In this document: one piece after another, positions 1-8,400 of the stretch
Numbering within the stretch: the stretch's first letter is position 1
How the letters are laid out: each line of letters opens with the position of its first letter
NCBI GenBank assembly: GCA_012520135.1
Contig: JAAYOX010000369.1
Location: forward strand, 1 to 16,144
DNA from: Clostridia bacterium
GTDB lineage: Bacteria; Bacillota; DULZ01
Length of the DNA stretch: 16,144 nucleotides
Direction: 5' to 3'
Notes under the pieces: model-generated
What the model was told of the DNA's origin: nothing
Database searches by the model: none
What the model saw: the letters and a program-made list of their open reading frames with translations, nothing else
Made by a program: the position numbers and the translations under genes

Positions 1-45
1 AAAATGTTATCATATTCTTTGTACACTCGGGGGAGGGGATTTAAC

Positions 46-912
46 ATGGAATGGGATCGCGAAGCTACCGCGCGTTTGGAAAGGGTGCCCTTTTTTGTCA
101 GAAAAAAAGTGAAGAAACAAATAGAGGACTTTGTTGCCTCTCAGGGTAAAAACAAGGTAACCAGCGAAGATGTATCCAAAGCCAGACAACAACTGGCAGG
201 TGGTGTACCGCTAAAAACAGGTCAGGGAGAACTGACGGAAGCGGAGCTAGGTAGAATTACCGAACTGATTGAAAAAGGGGTTACTATTGAAGGACTTAAT
301 ACCAAGCATATTAAGTTCCGGGTCTGCGGAGGCGCCGCCGGCTGTCCATTGACGTTGATGGACTTAAAGCCGTTGGCAATGCGGTTGGCGGACCTGGCCA
401 AGGAACAAAAGTTGGAGGATTTTATCGCCGGCAGCCACGACGGGCCCACACTGTTTCATCATCAATTTAAAATCGCTTTAGCCGGTTGCCCTAATAACTG
501 TTCCCAGCCTCAGATTGCCGACTTTTCCATCATCGGACAAGCCAAACCGGTTAGAACCCAAGGGAAATGCAATCAATGTGGCTTATGCGTCAAAGCTTGT
601 AAGGAACAATCAATATTCCTGGAGGCCGACGGCCCGGTCTTTAATTACGATTTATGTTTAAACTGCGGCGATTGTACCAGATATTGCGCCAAGGAAGCGA
701 TCACCAACAGTCCCGTCCGGTACCAAGTCTTAATCGGGGGCAAATTGGGCCGCCATCCACACTTGGCCTTAACCGTAGCCAATGAAGCAGATTGGACTAC
801 GGTAGAAGAGTTATTCAAAAAGGCTATCCAAGCCTATAAAACTAAAGCTCTGGACGGAGAGCGATTTGCCGACCTGGTCCAGCGCCTGGGAGCAGATATA
901 TTAACAAACTGA
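46..912 (+). CDS. Small siroheme / 4Fe-4S sulfite-reductase-like protein with N-terminal PCP_red-like domain and a 2x[4Fe-4S] ferredoxin insert
   Basis: The 288-aa protein probably reduces sulfite or nitrite, or a related substrate, in the cytoplasm. Seen: residues 1-50 (RVPFFVRKKVKKQIEDF core) resemble the PCP_red domain found at the C-terminus of the BchB/ChlB protochlorophyllide reductase subunit. A siroheme/4Fe-4S cysteine set follows, C94-x5-C100 and C148-x3-C152 (GCPNNC). Two ferredoxin motifs come next, C175-x2-C178-x2-C181-x3-C185 and C204-x2-C207-x2-C210-x3-C214. Known: AsrC and the small DsrA/B-like proteins of anaerobes combine a siroheme site with such a ferredoxin insert. The usual N-terminal NIR_SIR_ferr half-domain seems to be replaced by the PCP_red-like one. 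The ATG at 46 was chosen because a GGGGAGGGG Shine-Dalgarno lies 7-8 bases upstream; an in-frame ATG at 4 has none. No partner subunit is visible, though sequence upstream is missing. The physiological substrate cannot be told from sequence. Confidence 0.88.
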   Translation: MEWDREATARLERVPFFVRKKVKKQIEDFVASQGKNKVTSEDVSKARQQLAGGVPLKTGQGELTEAELGRITELIEKGVTIEGLNTKHIKFRVCGGAAGCPLTLMDLKPLAMRLADLAKEQKLEDFIAGSHDGPTLFHHQFKIALAGCPNNCSQPQIADFSIIGQAKPVRTQGKCNQCGLCVKACKEQSIFLEADGPVFNYDLCLNCGDCTRYCAKEAITNSPVRYQVLIGGKLGRHPHLALTVANEADWTTVEELFKKAIQAYKTKALDGERFADLVQRLGADILTN

Positions 913-937
913 AAGGGACTCCGCAGAGTCCCTTTTT
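912..937 (+). terminator. Rho-independent terminator after the sulfite-reductase-like gene
   Basis: A perfect 10-bp stem (AAAGGGACTC / GAGTCCCTTT) with a CGCA loop is followed by a T run. The stem begins on the last base of the stop codon, so transcription should end right after the gene. Confidence 0.92.
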
Positions 938-964
938 GGGTTAAGTATTACAGACCTTTGACGG

Positions 965-1040
965 TCAATTTTTTATCTTGTCGTAACAGTTGATACAGCC
1001 ACTGCCGTATTGTTAACTATGTTCATCCCGAAAGCTGTAC
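965..1040 (-). pseudogene. Possible decayed extension of the cytochrome with a lost fourth heme motif
   Basis: Just downstream of the cytochrome stop, a different minus-strand frame reads QYGSGCINCYDKIKN and then TGA at 965-967. The C-x2-C-Y at 983-997 is one base change (CAC to TAC) from a CxxCH heme site. It is separated from the upstream frame by a shift and by a TAA. This suggests an ancestral four-heme protein whose end has decayed, but the stretch is short and could be coincidence. Confidence 0.35.
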
Positions 1041-1598
1041 CTACTTGTGGCAACTTTCGCAACCCATGCTGCCATGAGCATCATGCAAGATATCCTTCAG
1101 GACACCCATGCTGCTACCTGCTCCGTGACAACCGCCGCAACTGGACAGACTCTCCATCGGCATTTGAGGATGGCCGTCTACACCGGCTATGGTGTTGTCA
1201 AGAGATCCGTGACAACCGGAACACGAGGCATCGCTGGGTGGACCGAGTTCCTTCTTATCACCACTTGCATCCGCTTCTTTTTGTGGTTCTTCCGGTTTGG
1301 CTTCCTCGGCAGGTTTACTGTCAGCAGGCTCGCTTTCAGCCGGTTTACTGTCAGCCGGTTCGCTATCAGCAGGCTCACTGTCGGCAGGCTCACTGTCAGC
1401 CGGTTCACTGTCAGCAGGCTCACTGTCAGCCGGCTCACTGTCGGCAGGTTCGCTATCAGCCACCTCAGTTTCTGCAGGTTGGCTGTCAGCCGGCGGTGTT
1501 TCAGGCTCCTGAGGTTGAGTTGCTCCTCCACCACAACCTGCTACCAGAAAGAAGGCGAGAATGACCATAGCAATAGCCAAGAATAGCTTCTTATTCAA
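1041..1598 (-). CDS. Three-heme c-type cytochrome lipoprotein on a Pro/Ala/Asp/Ser/Glu repeat stalk
   Basis: The 185-aa exported, lipid-anchored electron carrier is probably on the outer face of the membrane. Seen: N-terminal NKK, a hydrophobic segment (residues 5-20) and the lipobox LVAGC with C22 as the lipidated cysteine. Residues 36-95 are twelve five-residue repeats (consensus PADSE), an acidic flexible stalk. The C-terminal domain has three heme motifs, CSGCH (C136), CGGCH (C154) and CESCH (C180). It has exactly three further histidines (VDGHP, DILH, DAHG), which fits bis-His coordination of three hemes as in c7/c3-type cytochromes. The start is TTG at 1596-1598, seven bases after AGGAGG; the nearby ATG in another frame gives only three codons, and the longer in-frame ATG would bury the Shine-Dalgarno. 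It ends two residues after the third heme motif, which is abrupt. Redox partner unknown. Confidence 0.85.
   Translation of the reverse strand: MNKKLFLAIAMVILAFFLVAGCGGGATQPQEPETPPADSQPAETEVADSEPADSEPADSEPADSEPADSEPADSEPADSEPADSKPAESEPADSKPAEEAKPEEPQKEADASGDKKELGPPSDASCSGCHGSLDNTIAGVDGHPQMPMESLSSCGGCHGAGSSMGVLKDILHDAHGSMGCESCHK
1314..1493 (-). repeat. Twelve tandem 15-bp repeats encoding PADSE-like pentapeptides
   Basis: The units read in order PADSQ, PAETE, VADSE, six copies of PADSE, PADSK, PAESE and PADSK. Because 15 is a multiple of three, several other frames also stay open here and give spurious low-complexity ORFs on both strands. Copy number is likely to vary between strains by slippage. 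Confidence 0.93.
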
Positions 1599-1656
1599 AC
1601 ATTTCACCTCCTTCCCCTGACCTCTCCTAATCTTGTGGTTCACTTCACACATTTGT

Positions 1657-1686
1657 ATCCTACTCTTTCCCAGTCTTAATTGTCAA
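1657..1686 (-). promoter_or_regulatory. Candidate sigma-A promoter for the cytochrome lipoprotein gene
   Basis: On the minus strand a consensus -35 TTGACA (1681-1686) is followed after 18 bp by TAGGAT (1657-1662), which matches TATAAT at 4 of 6 positions. Transcription would start near 1650, giving a leader of about 50 nt before the TTG start. Confidence 0.5.
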
Positions 1687-1694
1687 TCATTGAC
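1682..1694. promoter_or_regulatory. 13-bp inverted repeat over the -35 region, candidate operator
   Basis: GTCAAT-C-ATTGAC is a perfect 6-bp inverted repeat that overlaps the -35 hexamer of the cytochrome promoter. That is a repressor-like position. It matches no regulator consensus I can name with confidence. Confidence 0.35.
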
Positions 1695-1764
1695 TATAGG
1701 CGTGTGGACTAGCAAACCGACAAGAACTAAAGAAATGAGCGAGAAAATACCGGTTTTTCAGTTG

Positions 1765-1800
1765 TTCAGAATTTATTAACAATATGTTAATTATTCTGAA
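1765..1800. other. AT-rich imperfect hairpin overlapping the addA stop codon
   Basis: TTCAGAAT (1765-1772) pairs with ATTCTGAA (1793-1800), and TTAAC (1776-1780) with GTTAA (1786-1790). It marks the 3' end of the long repair operon, but no U tract follows it on the minus strand, so it is at best a weak terminator or a 3'-end stabilising structure. Confidence 0.4.
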
Positions 1801-4800
1801 ACAAGGATGGGTTTTCCCAGTTGGAAGAAATACAAATACTTTTCCTTGACAGGTAAACTAAAGATTTTTTCCACAGCCTTAGCATAAAGTTTCAATTGAT
1901 GGCGGTATTCATCCGCCTTCTTAAGCAAATCCCTCTCTTCAACCTGGTCGTTTTTGTAATCAATAATAACAATCCCATCTTCCTCAATTAACAAGCAATC
2001 GATGATCCCCTGAACAATAATCCGTTCCCGCCGGTCCAAAGAGGTTAAGTCCGGGTATATTTCCCGAACCGGCAAAGATAATGTAAAAGGAACTTCCCTT
2101 TTAACCTGACCACCCTCTGCCTCCAAAAGCCTCTTGCCTAAGGGGCTTTGGAACAAACCCAAGAACTGCTTCCAGCCTACTGCTTGGGCTTGTTCTATCG
2201 TAAGAAATTCCTGTTCCACCATTTTTTCGATTTGGCCCATAATAGCTTCTTTGGAGTGTGCTTCCTTAAAATCAAGATGCTGCATTACCATGTGCATTGC
2301 CGTACCTAATTCTGCTCCTGTCAGCCCCCGTGCTTCCTGAATAAATTTTGGCCGGGAGGTTATGGTCCGGGAATACCGGATTGGGGCTGCTTCATGATCC
2401 CGTTCCAGCATTCTTTTTGAAAGCTCTGTTACAGATAATTTGGCCGGTATCCCGGCAGCCTCTGAAAACCGGTAAGCCCAGTTCAAACGCTGTTCCAAAT
2501 GCCCCTGGATTGTGGTCTCGGTTTCGGCAAAGGGGGCTAAACCTTGGATTTTATCCCAAGGCAGGTTATCTTGCTTCCCTCCGGTCTCCAAAACAGGCAG
2601 TTCTTTTCCGTCAGGACGGCCCCAATACTCAACAGAAAACAGGTTTTCACCTGGGTTCGATAATACAGCCGGTCCAACCCAGTCCAAATAGCGGGTGGCG
2701 GTAGCCAAAACCGGCAAGGGCAACGGTTCTTCCTCCCCTTTCCATCCCAGCCATTGTTCCCTGGTTTCCCCCATTTTCTTTGTTGAGCCCACCAAAATCA
2801 ATTTTTCCCTGGCCCTGGTAAAAGCCACATAAAGTATACGCAATTCTTCGGCCAGCGCACTCCGGTGCAGGGCATTTCTGACAGCCCAGTAAGCTGCAGT
2901 AGGGTATTTGACCCTATGTTTTAAATCATAGTAGAGGGAAGCAATACCTAAACCATGGTGAAGCAGCAGGTCCCGCGAAAGGTCAGTAATGTTAAACTTC
3001 CCACCCAGATTAGCTACAAACACTACCGGAAACTCCAGACCTTTGCTTTTATGGATGCTCATAATTCTTACTACATTGTCACTTTCCCCGAAAGCTCCTG
3101 CCAAACCTAAATCTTCATCCTTCTCCCGGAGTTTTTCGATAAATCTCAGGAAACGGAAAAGCCCATGCCGGCTAAAAGCGTCAAACTCCCGGGCCCGATC
3201 GTATAAGGCGTGTAAATTAGCTTTCCGCTGCTGCCCTCCCGGTTGAGCTGCGGCATAGTCCAGAAAGCCTGTTTCCTGGTAGATCTGCCAGATGAGACGG
3301 CTCAACGGACCTTGCCTGGCCCGGGTTCGCCATTTCCTTAAATCAGCAATAAAACGCCCCAATGTTTCCGCCAACGGCGTACCCTGTTTTTCTTTAACGT
3401 AATGATTCAATGCCGCCCAGTAATTGCCGCCGGTTTTTTCTGCCCGTATGGCAGCCAACTGATTGGTTGTCAATCCCACCAGAGGGGAACGGAGTACTGC
3501 TGCCAAAGGAATGTCCTGGTTGGGGTTATCGATGATTTCCAAGAGGGACAGCATAATATTAATTTCCACCGCCTGGAAATAGCCGGTGCCTAACTCCGCA
3601 TAGGCAGGAATACCGTATTGCTGTAATATATTTAGCACTGTATTAGCCTTATCCCTGGTGCTTCTTAATAGGACTACGATATCCTTGTATTGAACAGGCC
3701 GGTAGCAATTGGCATTTTTGTCCCACACCCGGGCAGGTGGCTCTCCTTCCAGTCCCAACAACTGCCGGATGCGATAGGCGATCAGCCCCGCCTCTCGTTC
3801 CAACACAGTCAGGTTTTCCTCTTCTTCATCGGGATTACCTTCGATTACATGGAGTTCTACAGGGCCTGCCGCCAACCGGGTGTCCTCGTCGGGGGCCGGA
3901 TAGCCTGCCCGGCAGATTAATTCCGCATCCCGGTCGTAATTCAACTCAGCAGTCTTTTCCTCCATTGTCTTGCGAAAGATATGATTAACACCGTCTACCA
4001 CTTCCTGCCGGCAGCGAAAATTAGCCGATAACAATATTTTTCGCTTTGCGCTGCCCTCCTCTTTACTGTAGGAAGCATATTTCCGCTGAAACAGTTCCGG
4101 ATTAGCCATCCGAAAGCGGTAGATGCTTTGTTTCACATCTCCCACCATAAACAGGCTGGGCCCGTCGTCAGCCTCTCCCTTGAGCATGGCAATGATTTTT
4201 TCTTGCATATCATTGGTATCCTGGTACTCATCTACCATAATTTCGGAGTATTGTTGCCTGAGCTCCTCCGCCAACTGGGAGGGACGGATTGTTCCCGTTT
4301 CATCCTGATCGCATAACAACTGTAGGCAGTAATGCTCAAGGTCGTTAAAATCCAATTGACTTTTACGCCCTTTGGCCTGGCTGTAAGCTGTTTGAAACTG
4401 ATCTGCCAACTCAAACAGCTGCCGGAGCATAGGGCCTAATTCCAGTAGTTCCTGTTTTAACTCCTCTTCGGTTCGGACAAAATATTCCCTAATCTCCTTA
4501 ATAGTATCTTTGGCGGTATCCCGCAGCTTTTGGACCCGCTTTTTAATAACTTCATCTGCGTCTTCTTGCTTAACCCGTGGCAGGGATTTAAACTCCACCT
4601 GCAGTCTTTGGCGCAACTCATCCCAGGCCACCTCACCGCTACATTGAGACAAAAACAACTCCATGGCTGCCAGTTCCTTTTGCAGAGTCTCCAGGTATTG
4701 GGTAGGACCCCCGGGCTGAGCTGCCAGTCTCAGAGCTTGCCTGTGGTAGTCTGCTGCCAACCGGGCTTTCAAACTAATCAGTCCCACTAACTCCCGGTAC

Positions 4801-5438
4801 CAGGGCTGGTCTTTCAAGGAAGTTTCCCCGGTAGCTTCATAATTGTGTAGCTGTTCCTCAATCCACCGGTCAGGAAAAGGCAATGCTTCTAAAAACTCGG
4901 CCAGCCTTGCTATCTGGCTACTCAGGGACTCCTTGCCCTGGCTGCCGAAAATCTCCGCTAACCGGAAAAATGTTTCAGTGCCGTTGGCATAGTGCTCTTC
5001 CAGCACCTGTTCCAATACTTCCTGCTTCATTAAGATGCTTTCATTTTGACCCATTACAGTAAAATTGGGGTCTAAGCCCAGTTTAAAGAAGTAACGCCGG
5101 ACCACACTTAAACAAAAACTATGTAAAGTAGAGATCTGAGCTTTATTCAATAGAGCTGCCTGTTTCCTCAGGTGCCGGTTGGTTGGCTGCTTCTCCAAAG
5201 CTTTTGCCAGGGCACTGCCAATCCTGCTTCGCATCTCCATGGCCGCCGCATCAGTAAAAGTAACTACCAGTAAACGGTCTAAATCCAGTGGATTAGCTTC
5301 ATCGATTACTTTTCTAATAATCCTTTCCACCAGGACTGCCGTTTTCCCGGAACCGGCAGCAGCCGCAACCAGTAAATCGCAGCCGCCGGCTTCAATGGCC
5401 TGTTGTTGCTCAGGAGTCCACCGGACATTATTGCTCAT
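1791..5438 (-). CDS. addA: ATP-dependent helicase/nuclease subunit A
   Basis: With AddB this 1215-aa protein forms the AddAB helicase-nuclease, which unwinds and resects double-strand DNA ends and produces 3' tails for RecA (known for the family). Seen, in order: UvrD/Rep superfamily 1 helicase motifs, Walker A AAAAGSGKT (about 25-33), motif II VDEYQD (402-407), motif III GDVKQSIYRFR (433-443), motif V SIHKSKGLEFPVVF (794-807) and motif VI RILYVAFTRA (867-876). The RecB-family nuclease follows at the C-terminus: H1049 (GTAMHMVMQHL), D1147 (GIID), D1160-Y-K1162 (IIDYKND), then Q1181-x3-Y1185. All catalytic positions are present and the length is normal. The ATG at 5436-5438 was chosen for its GGGGAGGG Shine-Dalgarno; a GTG nine codons upstream would place that Shine-Dalgarno inside the gene. 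It overlaps the end of addB by 11 bp, which implies translational coupling. Confidence 0.96.
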   Translation of the reverse strand: MSNNVRWTPEQQQAIEAGGCDLLVAAAAGSGKTAVLVERIIRKVIDEANPLDLDRLLVVTFTDAAAMEMRSRIGSALAKALEKQPTNRHLRKQAALLNKAQISTLHSFCLSVVRRYFFKLGLDPNFTVMGQNESILMKQEVLEQVLEEHYANGTETFFRLAEIFGSQGKESLSSQIARLAEFLEALPFPDRWIEEQLHNYEATGETSLKDQPWYRELVGLISLKARLAADYHRQALRLAAQPGGPTQYLETLQKELAAMELFLSQCSGEVAWDELRQRLQVEFKSLPRVKQEDADEVIKKRVQKLRDTAKDTIKEIREYFVRTEEELKQELLELGPMLRQLFELADQFQTAYSQAKGRKSQLDFNDLEHYCLQLLCDQDETGTIRPSQLAEELRQQYSEIMVDEYQDTNDMQEKIIAMLKGEADDGPSLFMVGDVKQSIYRFRMANPELFQRKYASYSKEEGSAKRKILLSANFRCRQEVVDGVNHIFRKTMEEKTAELNYDRDAELICRAGYPAPDEDTRLAAGPVELHVIEGNPDEEEENLTVLEREAGLIAYRIRQLLGLEGEPPARVWDKNANCYRPVQYKDIVVLLRSTRDKANTVLNILQQYGIPAYAELGTGYFQAVEINIMLSLLEIIDNPNQDIPLAAVLRSPLVGLTTNQLAAIRAEKTGGNYWAALNHYVKEKQGTPLAETLGRFIADLRKWRTRARQGPLSRLIWQIYQETGFLDYAAAQPGGQQRKANLHALYDRAREFDAFSRHGLFRFLRFIEKLREKDEDLGLAGAFGESDNVVRIMSIHKSKGLEFPVVFVANLGGKFNITDLSRDLLLHHGLGIASLYYDLKHRVKYPTAAYWAVRNALHRSALAEELRILYVAFTRAREKLILVGSTKKMGETREQWLGWKGEEEPLPLPVLATATRYLDWVGPAVLSNPGENLFSVEYWGRPDGKELPVLETGGKQDNLPWDKIQGLAPFAETETTIQGHLEQRLNWAYRFSEAAGIPAKLSVTELSKRMLERDHEAAPIRYSRTITSRPKFIQEARGLTGAELGTAMHMVMQHLDFKEAHSKEAIMGQIEKMVEQEFLTIEQAQAVGWKQFLGLFQSPLGKRLLEAEGGQVKREVPFTLSLPVREIYPDLTSLDRRERIIVQGIIDCLLIEEDGIVIIDYKNDQVEERDLLKKADEYRHQLKLYAKAVEKIFSLPVKEKYLYFFQLGKPILVSE

Positions 5439-8400
5439 CGCTTTTCCCTCCCCTAACTTCCCCACTGATCCTAATCCATAACTCTTCGTTGCTTAACTTG
5501 GTCAAGTCCCGGTATTTGTTTCCTTCGATCATGGCGTCAAACTGGCAGCAGGGTCCGTAATGACACCAGCGGCAGGCGGTTTCTTTTCCCAAGCGGTAAG
5601 GGGAAATGGAGGTATTGCCCCGGTTAATATCCAATGCCAATTGCTTAAGCTTTTCCCGGACAAAAGTTCTCAGCAAGGTCAGCCGTTGCTCACTAAGAAC
5701 TTTGGAGCGGCTATCCAGATTGCCTTTGGAGGTAATCCTGGCGCTCACCAGGCCTTTTTGTGCCCCCATAGCCTGAGCCAAATCCGTATCTTCCAGCATC
5801 CACCCATCCAGGCGCAGCGCTTTAAGCAACTTGCCCCGGGCTTCTTCTTCCGGCACAGGGTTGGAAACCCGGGAGATAGGGTTTGTCACCGGGAAGTAGA
5901 ACATGCCGGCGGGCTCGGGAGGATGATCCGCAAAAAGCCGGTAATTTTGCAAAGCAACATCCAAGTAAACCGGTAGTTGCAGTGCCAACCCATAATAACA
6001 TTCCACCAGATCTAAAGAACGTTTACTGCTTTTATAATCGATAACCCTCAAAAAGGTTTTGTCTTTCACGATACCTAAATCAATCCTGTCTATTTTACCT
6101 CTTAATAGCAAAGGTTTCCCATTAGGCAGGAGGATTTCCACCGCCGGTACTTCTTCATTTATGCCAAATTCAAATTCCACCCACGCAGGTTGAAAGGTTT
6201 TGAGCCTGGCATGTTCCGTCAACACTTTCACCGCTGCCTGCAGGTTATCTTCCATAGTTTGCAGCCGGTAGCGGTGGCTGGAACTGCTGAGCAGAATGCC
6301 GTGTTCCATTTCCACTAATTCTGCCGCGGCTTCCCGGGTGAGATTGGCTAATTCCTCATCAGACAGTTCCTCCCAGTTATAGTCTTTTTGCTGTATTTTA
6401 GTGACCAGTTTTTCCAGGGCTTGGTGATAATAATTGCCCACCAGTAGTGCATCCACCCGGTAATATTCCCGTTCTTCAAGCCCCAACCCATACTCGGCAA
6501 AGTATTTAAAGGGGCATTGAGCAAAAGACTCCAGGCGGGAAACGCTTACTTTTAACCGGTCTCCGGTGAGAGCCTGAGCCAGGGAAACTTCCAAATCCTC
6601 GGAGCGGTTTTCATAGAAAAGTCCTTGTAAGACTCTGTCCAGCCGGTGATGCCAATCCTGCCGGTTTAGCAGGTAGTGATAAACCTCCACCCAAAAAGGA
6701 TCCAGCCGCTCTCCCTGGGCTGCTTCCTGCAGCCTTTCTGCCAGCAAAGCAATGGTCTTCGAGGGGTTTACCAAGTAGTCAAAGAGTTCAAAATCATCCT
6801 GTCCCGGTTTCCCGGTCAAAGTTTTGCATTCCAATTGGGGAAAAAGATCCCGGATTCTAAGAATTAAAGAGGAGGGCATCAATTCTTTGCCTGCCTCATT
6901 AGCTTCCGGGTAGCTGATCCACAGGTAGCCGGAGGCTCTGGTAAAAGCAATGTAGGCTAAATATTGTTCATGATAAAGACTTATTTTACTGGTAGGTGCC
7001 AGTTCCAAATCACCTTTGGCCAGTTCTTCCCGCTCCCGGTCACCAAACATTTCATCTTCCTTAATCGATGCAGGAAAAGCTCCCTCATTGAGCCCAATCA
7101 GGAAGACCCCTTTCAAATCGGGTTGCCTGGATCGTTCTACGGAACCAACCAAAACCTGATCCAAGGCAGGAGGAATCAAACCCAGTTTCAGATGTTGAAG
7201 TCCTGCTTCAACCACTTTTGCATAGTCACTGACCCTCATCTTTTCCGCCCCAAGGGAGGCTACCAGTTGATCCATCAGGGATACTACTCCATCCCATATT
7301 TGCTTGTGTTCCAACGCTTTATCCAAATGGCCTGTTTGTTCTTCGATCTGATACCATCGTTCCAGCTGTTTAGCCACTTTCAGGTCCTGCAGCAATGAAA
7401 ATAAATGTTCGGTGAGCTTATGAACCGGTAACTTTCCTCCATGTATTCCATGATGAAATTTTAACAAAACCTCGGTAGCTCTGTGCCTGATATCATTCAG
7501 GCTCTCCCATTCTTTGTCGGCTTCCTCACCTTTCCCTTGGGCAAAAAACCAGGGCTTACGGTCCAACCATTTTTCGCCCCTGATGCCGTATTTCAGTACA
7601 TAGTTTTCCAGCCGGTCTACTTCCCCTCTGGTAACAGCAGAGACCAAATCTGTCTTCAAGTAACGAAACAACGGTTCATAACTCCAGTTGGAATTGACGG
7701 TCTCCAGAGCAGCAGTGATCAGTTCCACCAGAGGATGATGGGTAACGGGCCTTTTAATGTCCATAAAAAACGGGATTTGATACTCTTGGAAAACAGTGGC
7801 CACTAATTCCTGGTAGTTTTCCCAATCCCTTAAGATGACCGCCATCTCCCGGTAGCGGTAATTTTCCTCCCGGGCCAAACGGATGATTTCCCTGGCAACT
7901 CCTTCTACTTCGACGCGACGGTTAGCGGCTCGCACCAATTGCAATCCTTCGGGCCGGTGGGGATACGCTGCCTGATGCAGGTCATAATTACTTTCCAGAA
8001 ACCCTAAGGCCGGGTTGGCAAATCGCGGCGGTTGTTCAGGGCCTGCCAGTACTTTCGGCGGCTCCAGTTCCACACCCAGACTATGGGCCAACTGCCTCAG
8101 TTTCTCATAAGTAACCAAAGTAGGATGGAACAAATCCATTTCCGTGTAAGGTTCAGTCAGACCCCGGGGATCCAAGCAGAGGGTTACGTTCACCTGCCGG
8201 CAGTGGCTCAGCAGGCTGCCCAGCACCTTTAATTCCTGTGGGGTAAACCCACTAAAAGAATCAACCCAGATGCGAGCTTCCTTTAATGAAGGAGCCTGGC
8301 TAATCCGCTGGGCCAGCAAATGGAGATAATCATCGGGATCCGTATGATTTTTATCCATGGCTTGCTCAAATTCCCGGAACAACAGTTCCAAGTCCCGGAG

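Noticed and set aside
950..976. Second terminator (GACC/GGTC followed by a T run)
   Set aside because: The stem is only 4 bp, and the strong terminator at 912-937 already accounts for the end of the upstream gene.
1314..1493. CRISPR-like array
   Set aside because: The units are contiguous 15-mers with no spacers and sit in frame inside a coding sequence.
1010..1586. Several overlapping plus-strand ORFs and an alternative minus-strand ORF across the cytochrome gene
   Set aside because: They are open only because 15-bp tandem repeats keep several frames free of stops. They lack ribosome binding sites and give low-complexity proteins, while the minus-strand frame at 1041-1598 has a lipobox and heme motifs.
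1765..1800. Intrinsic terminator for the addA operon
   Set aside because: The stem is AT-rich and interrupted, and it is not followed by a U tract on the minus strand. It is kept only as an inverted repeat.
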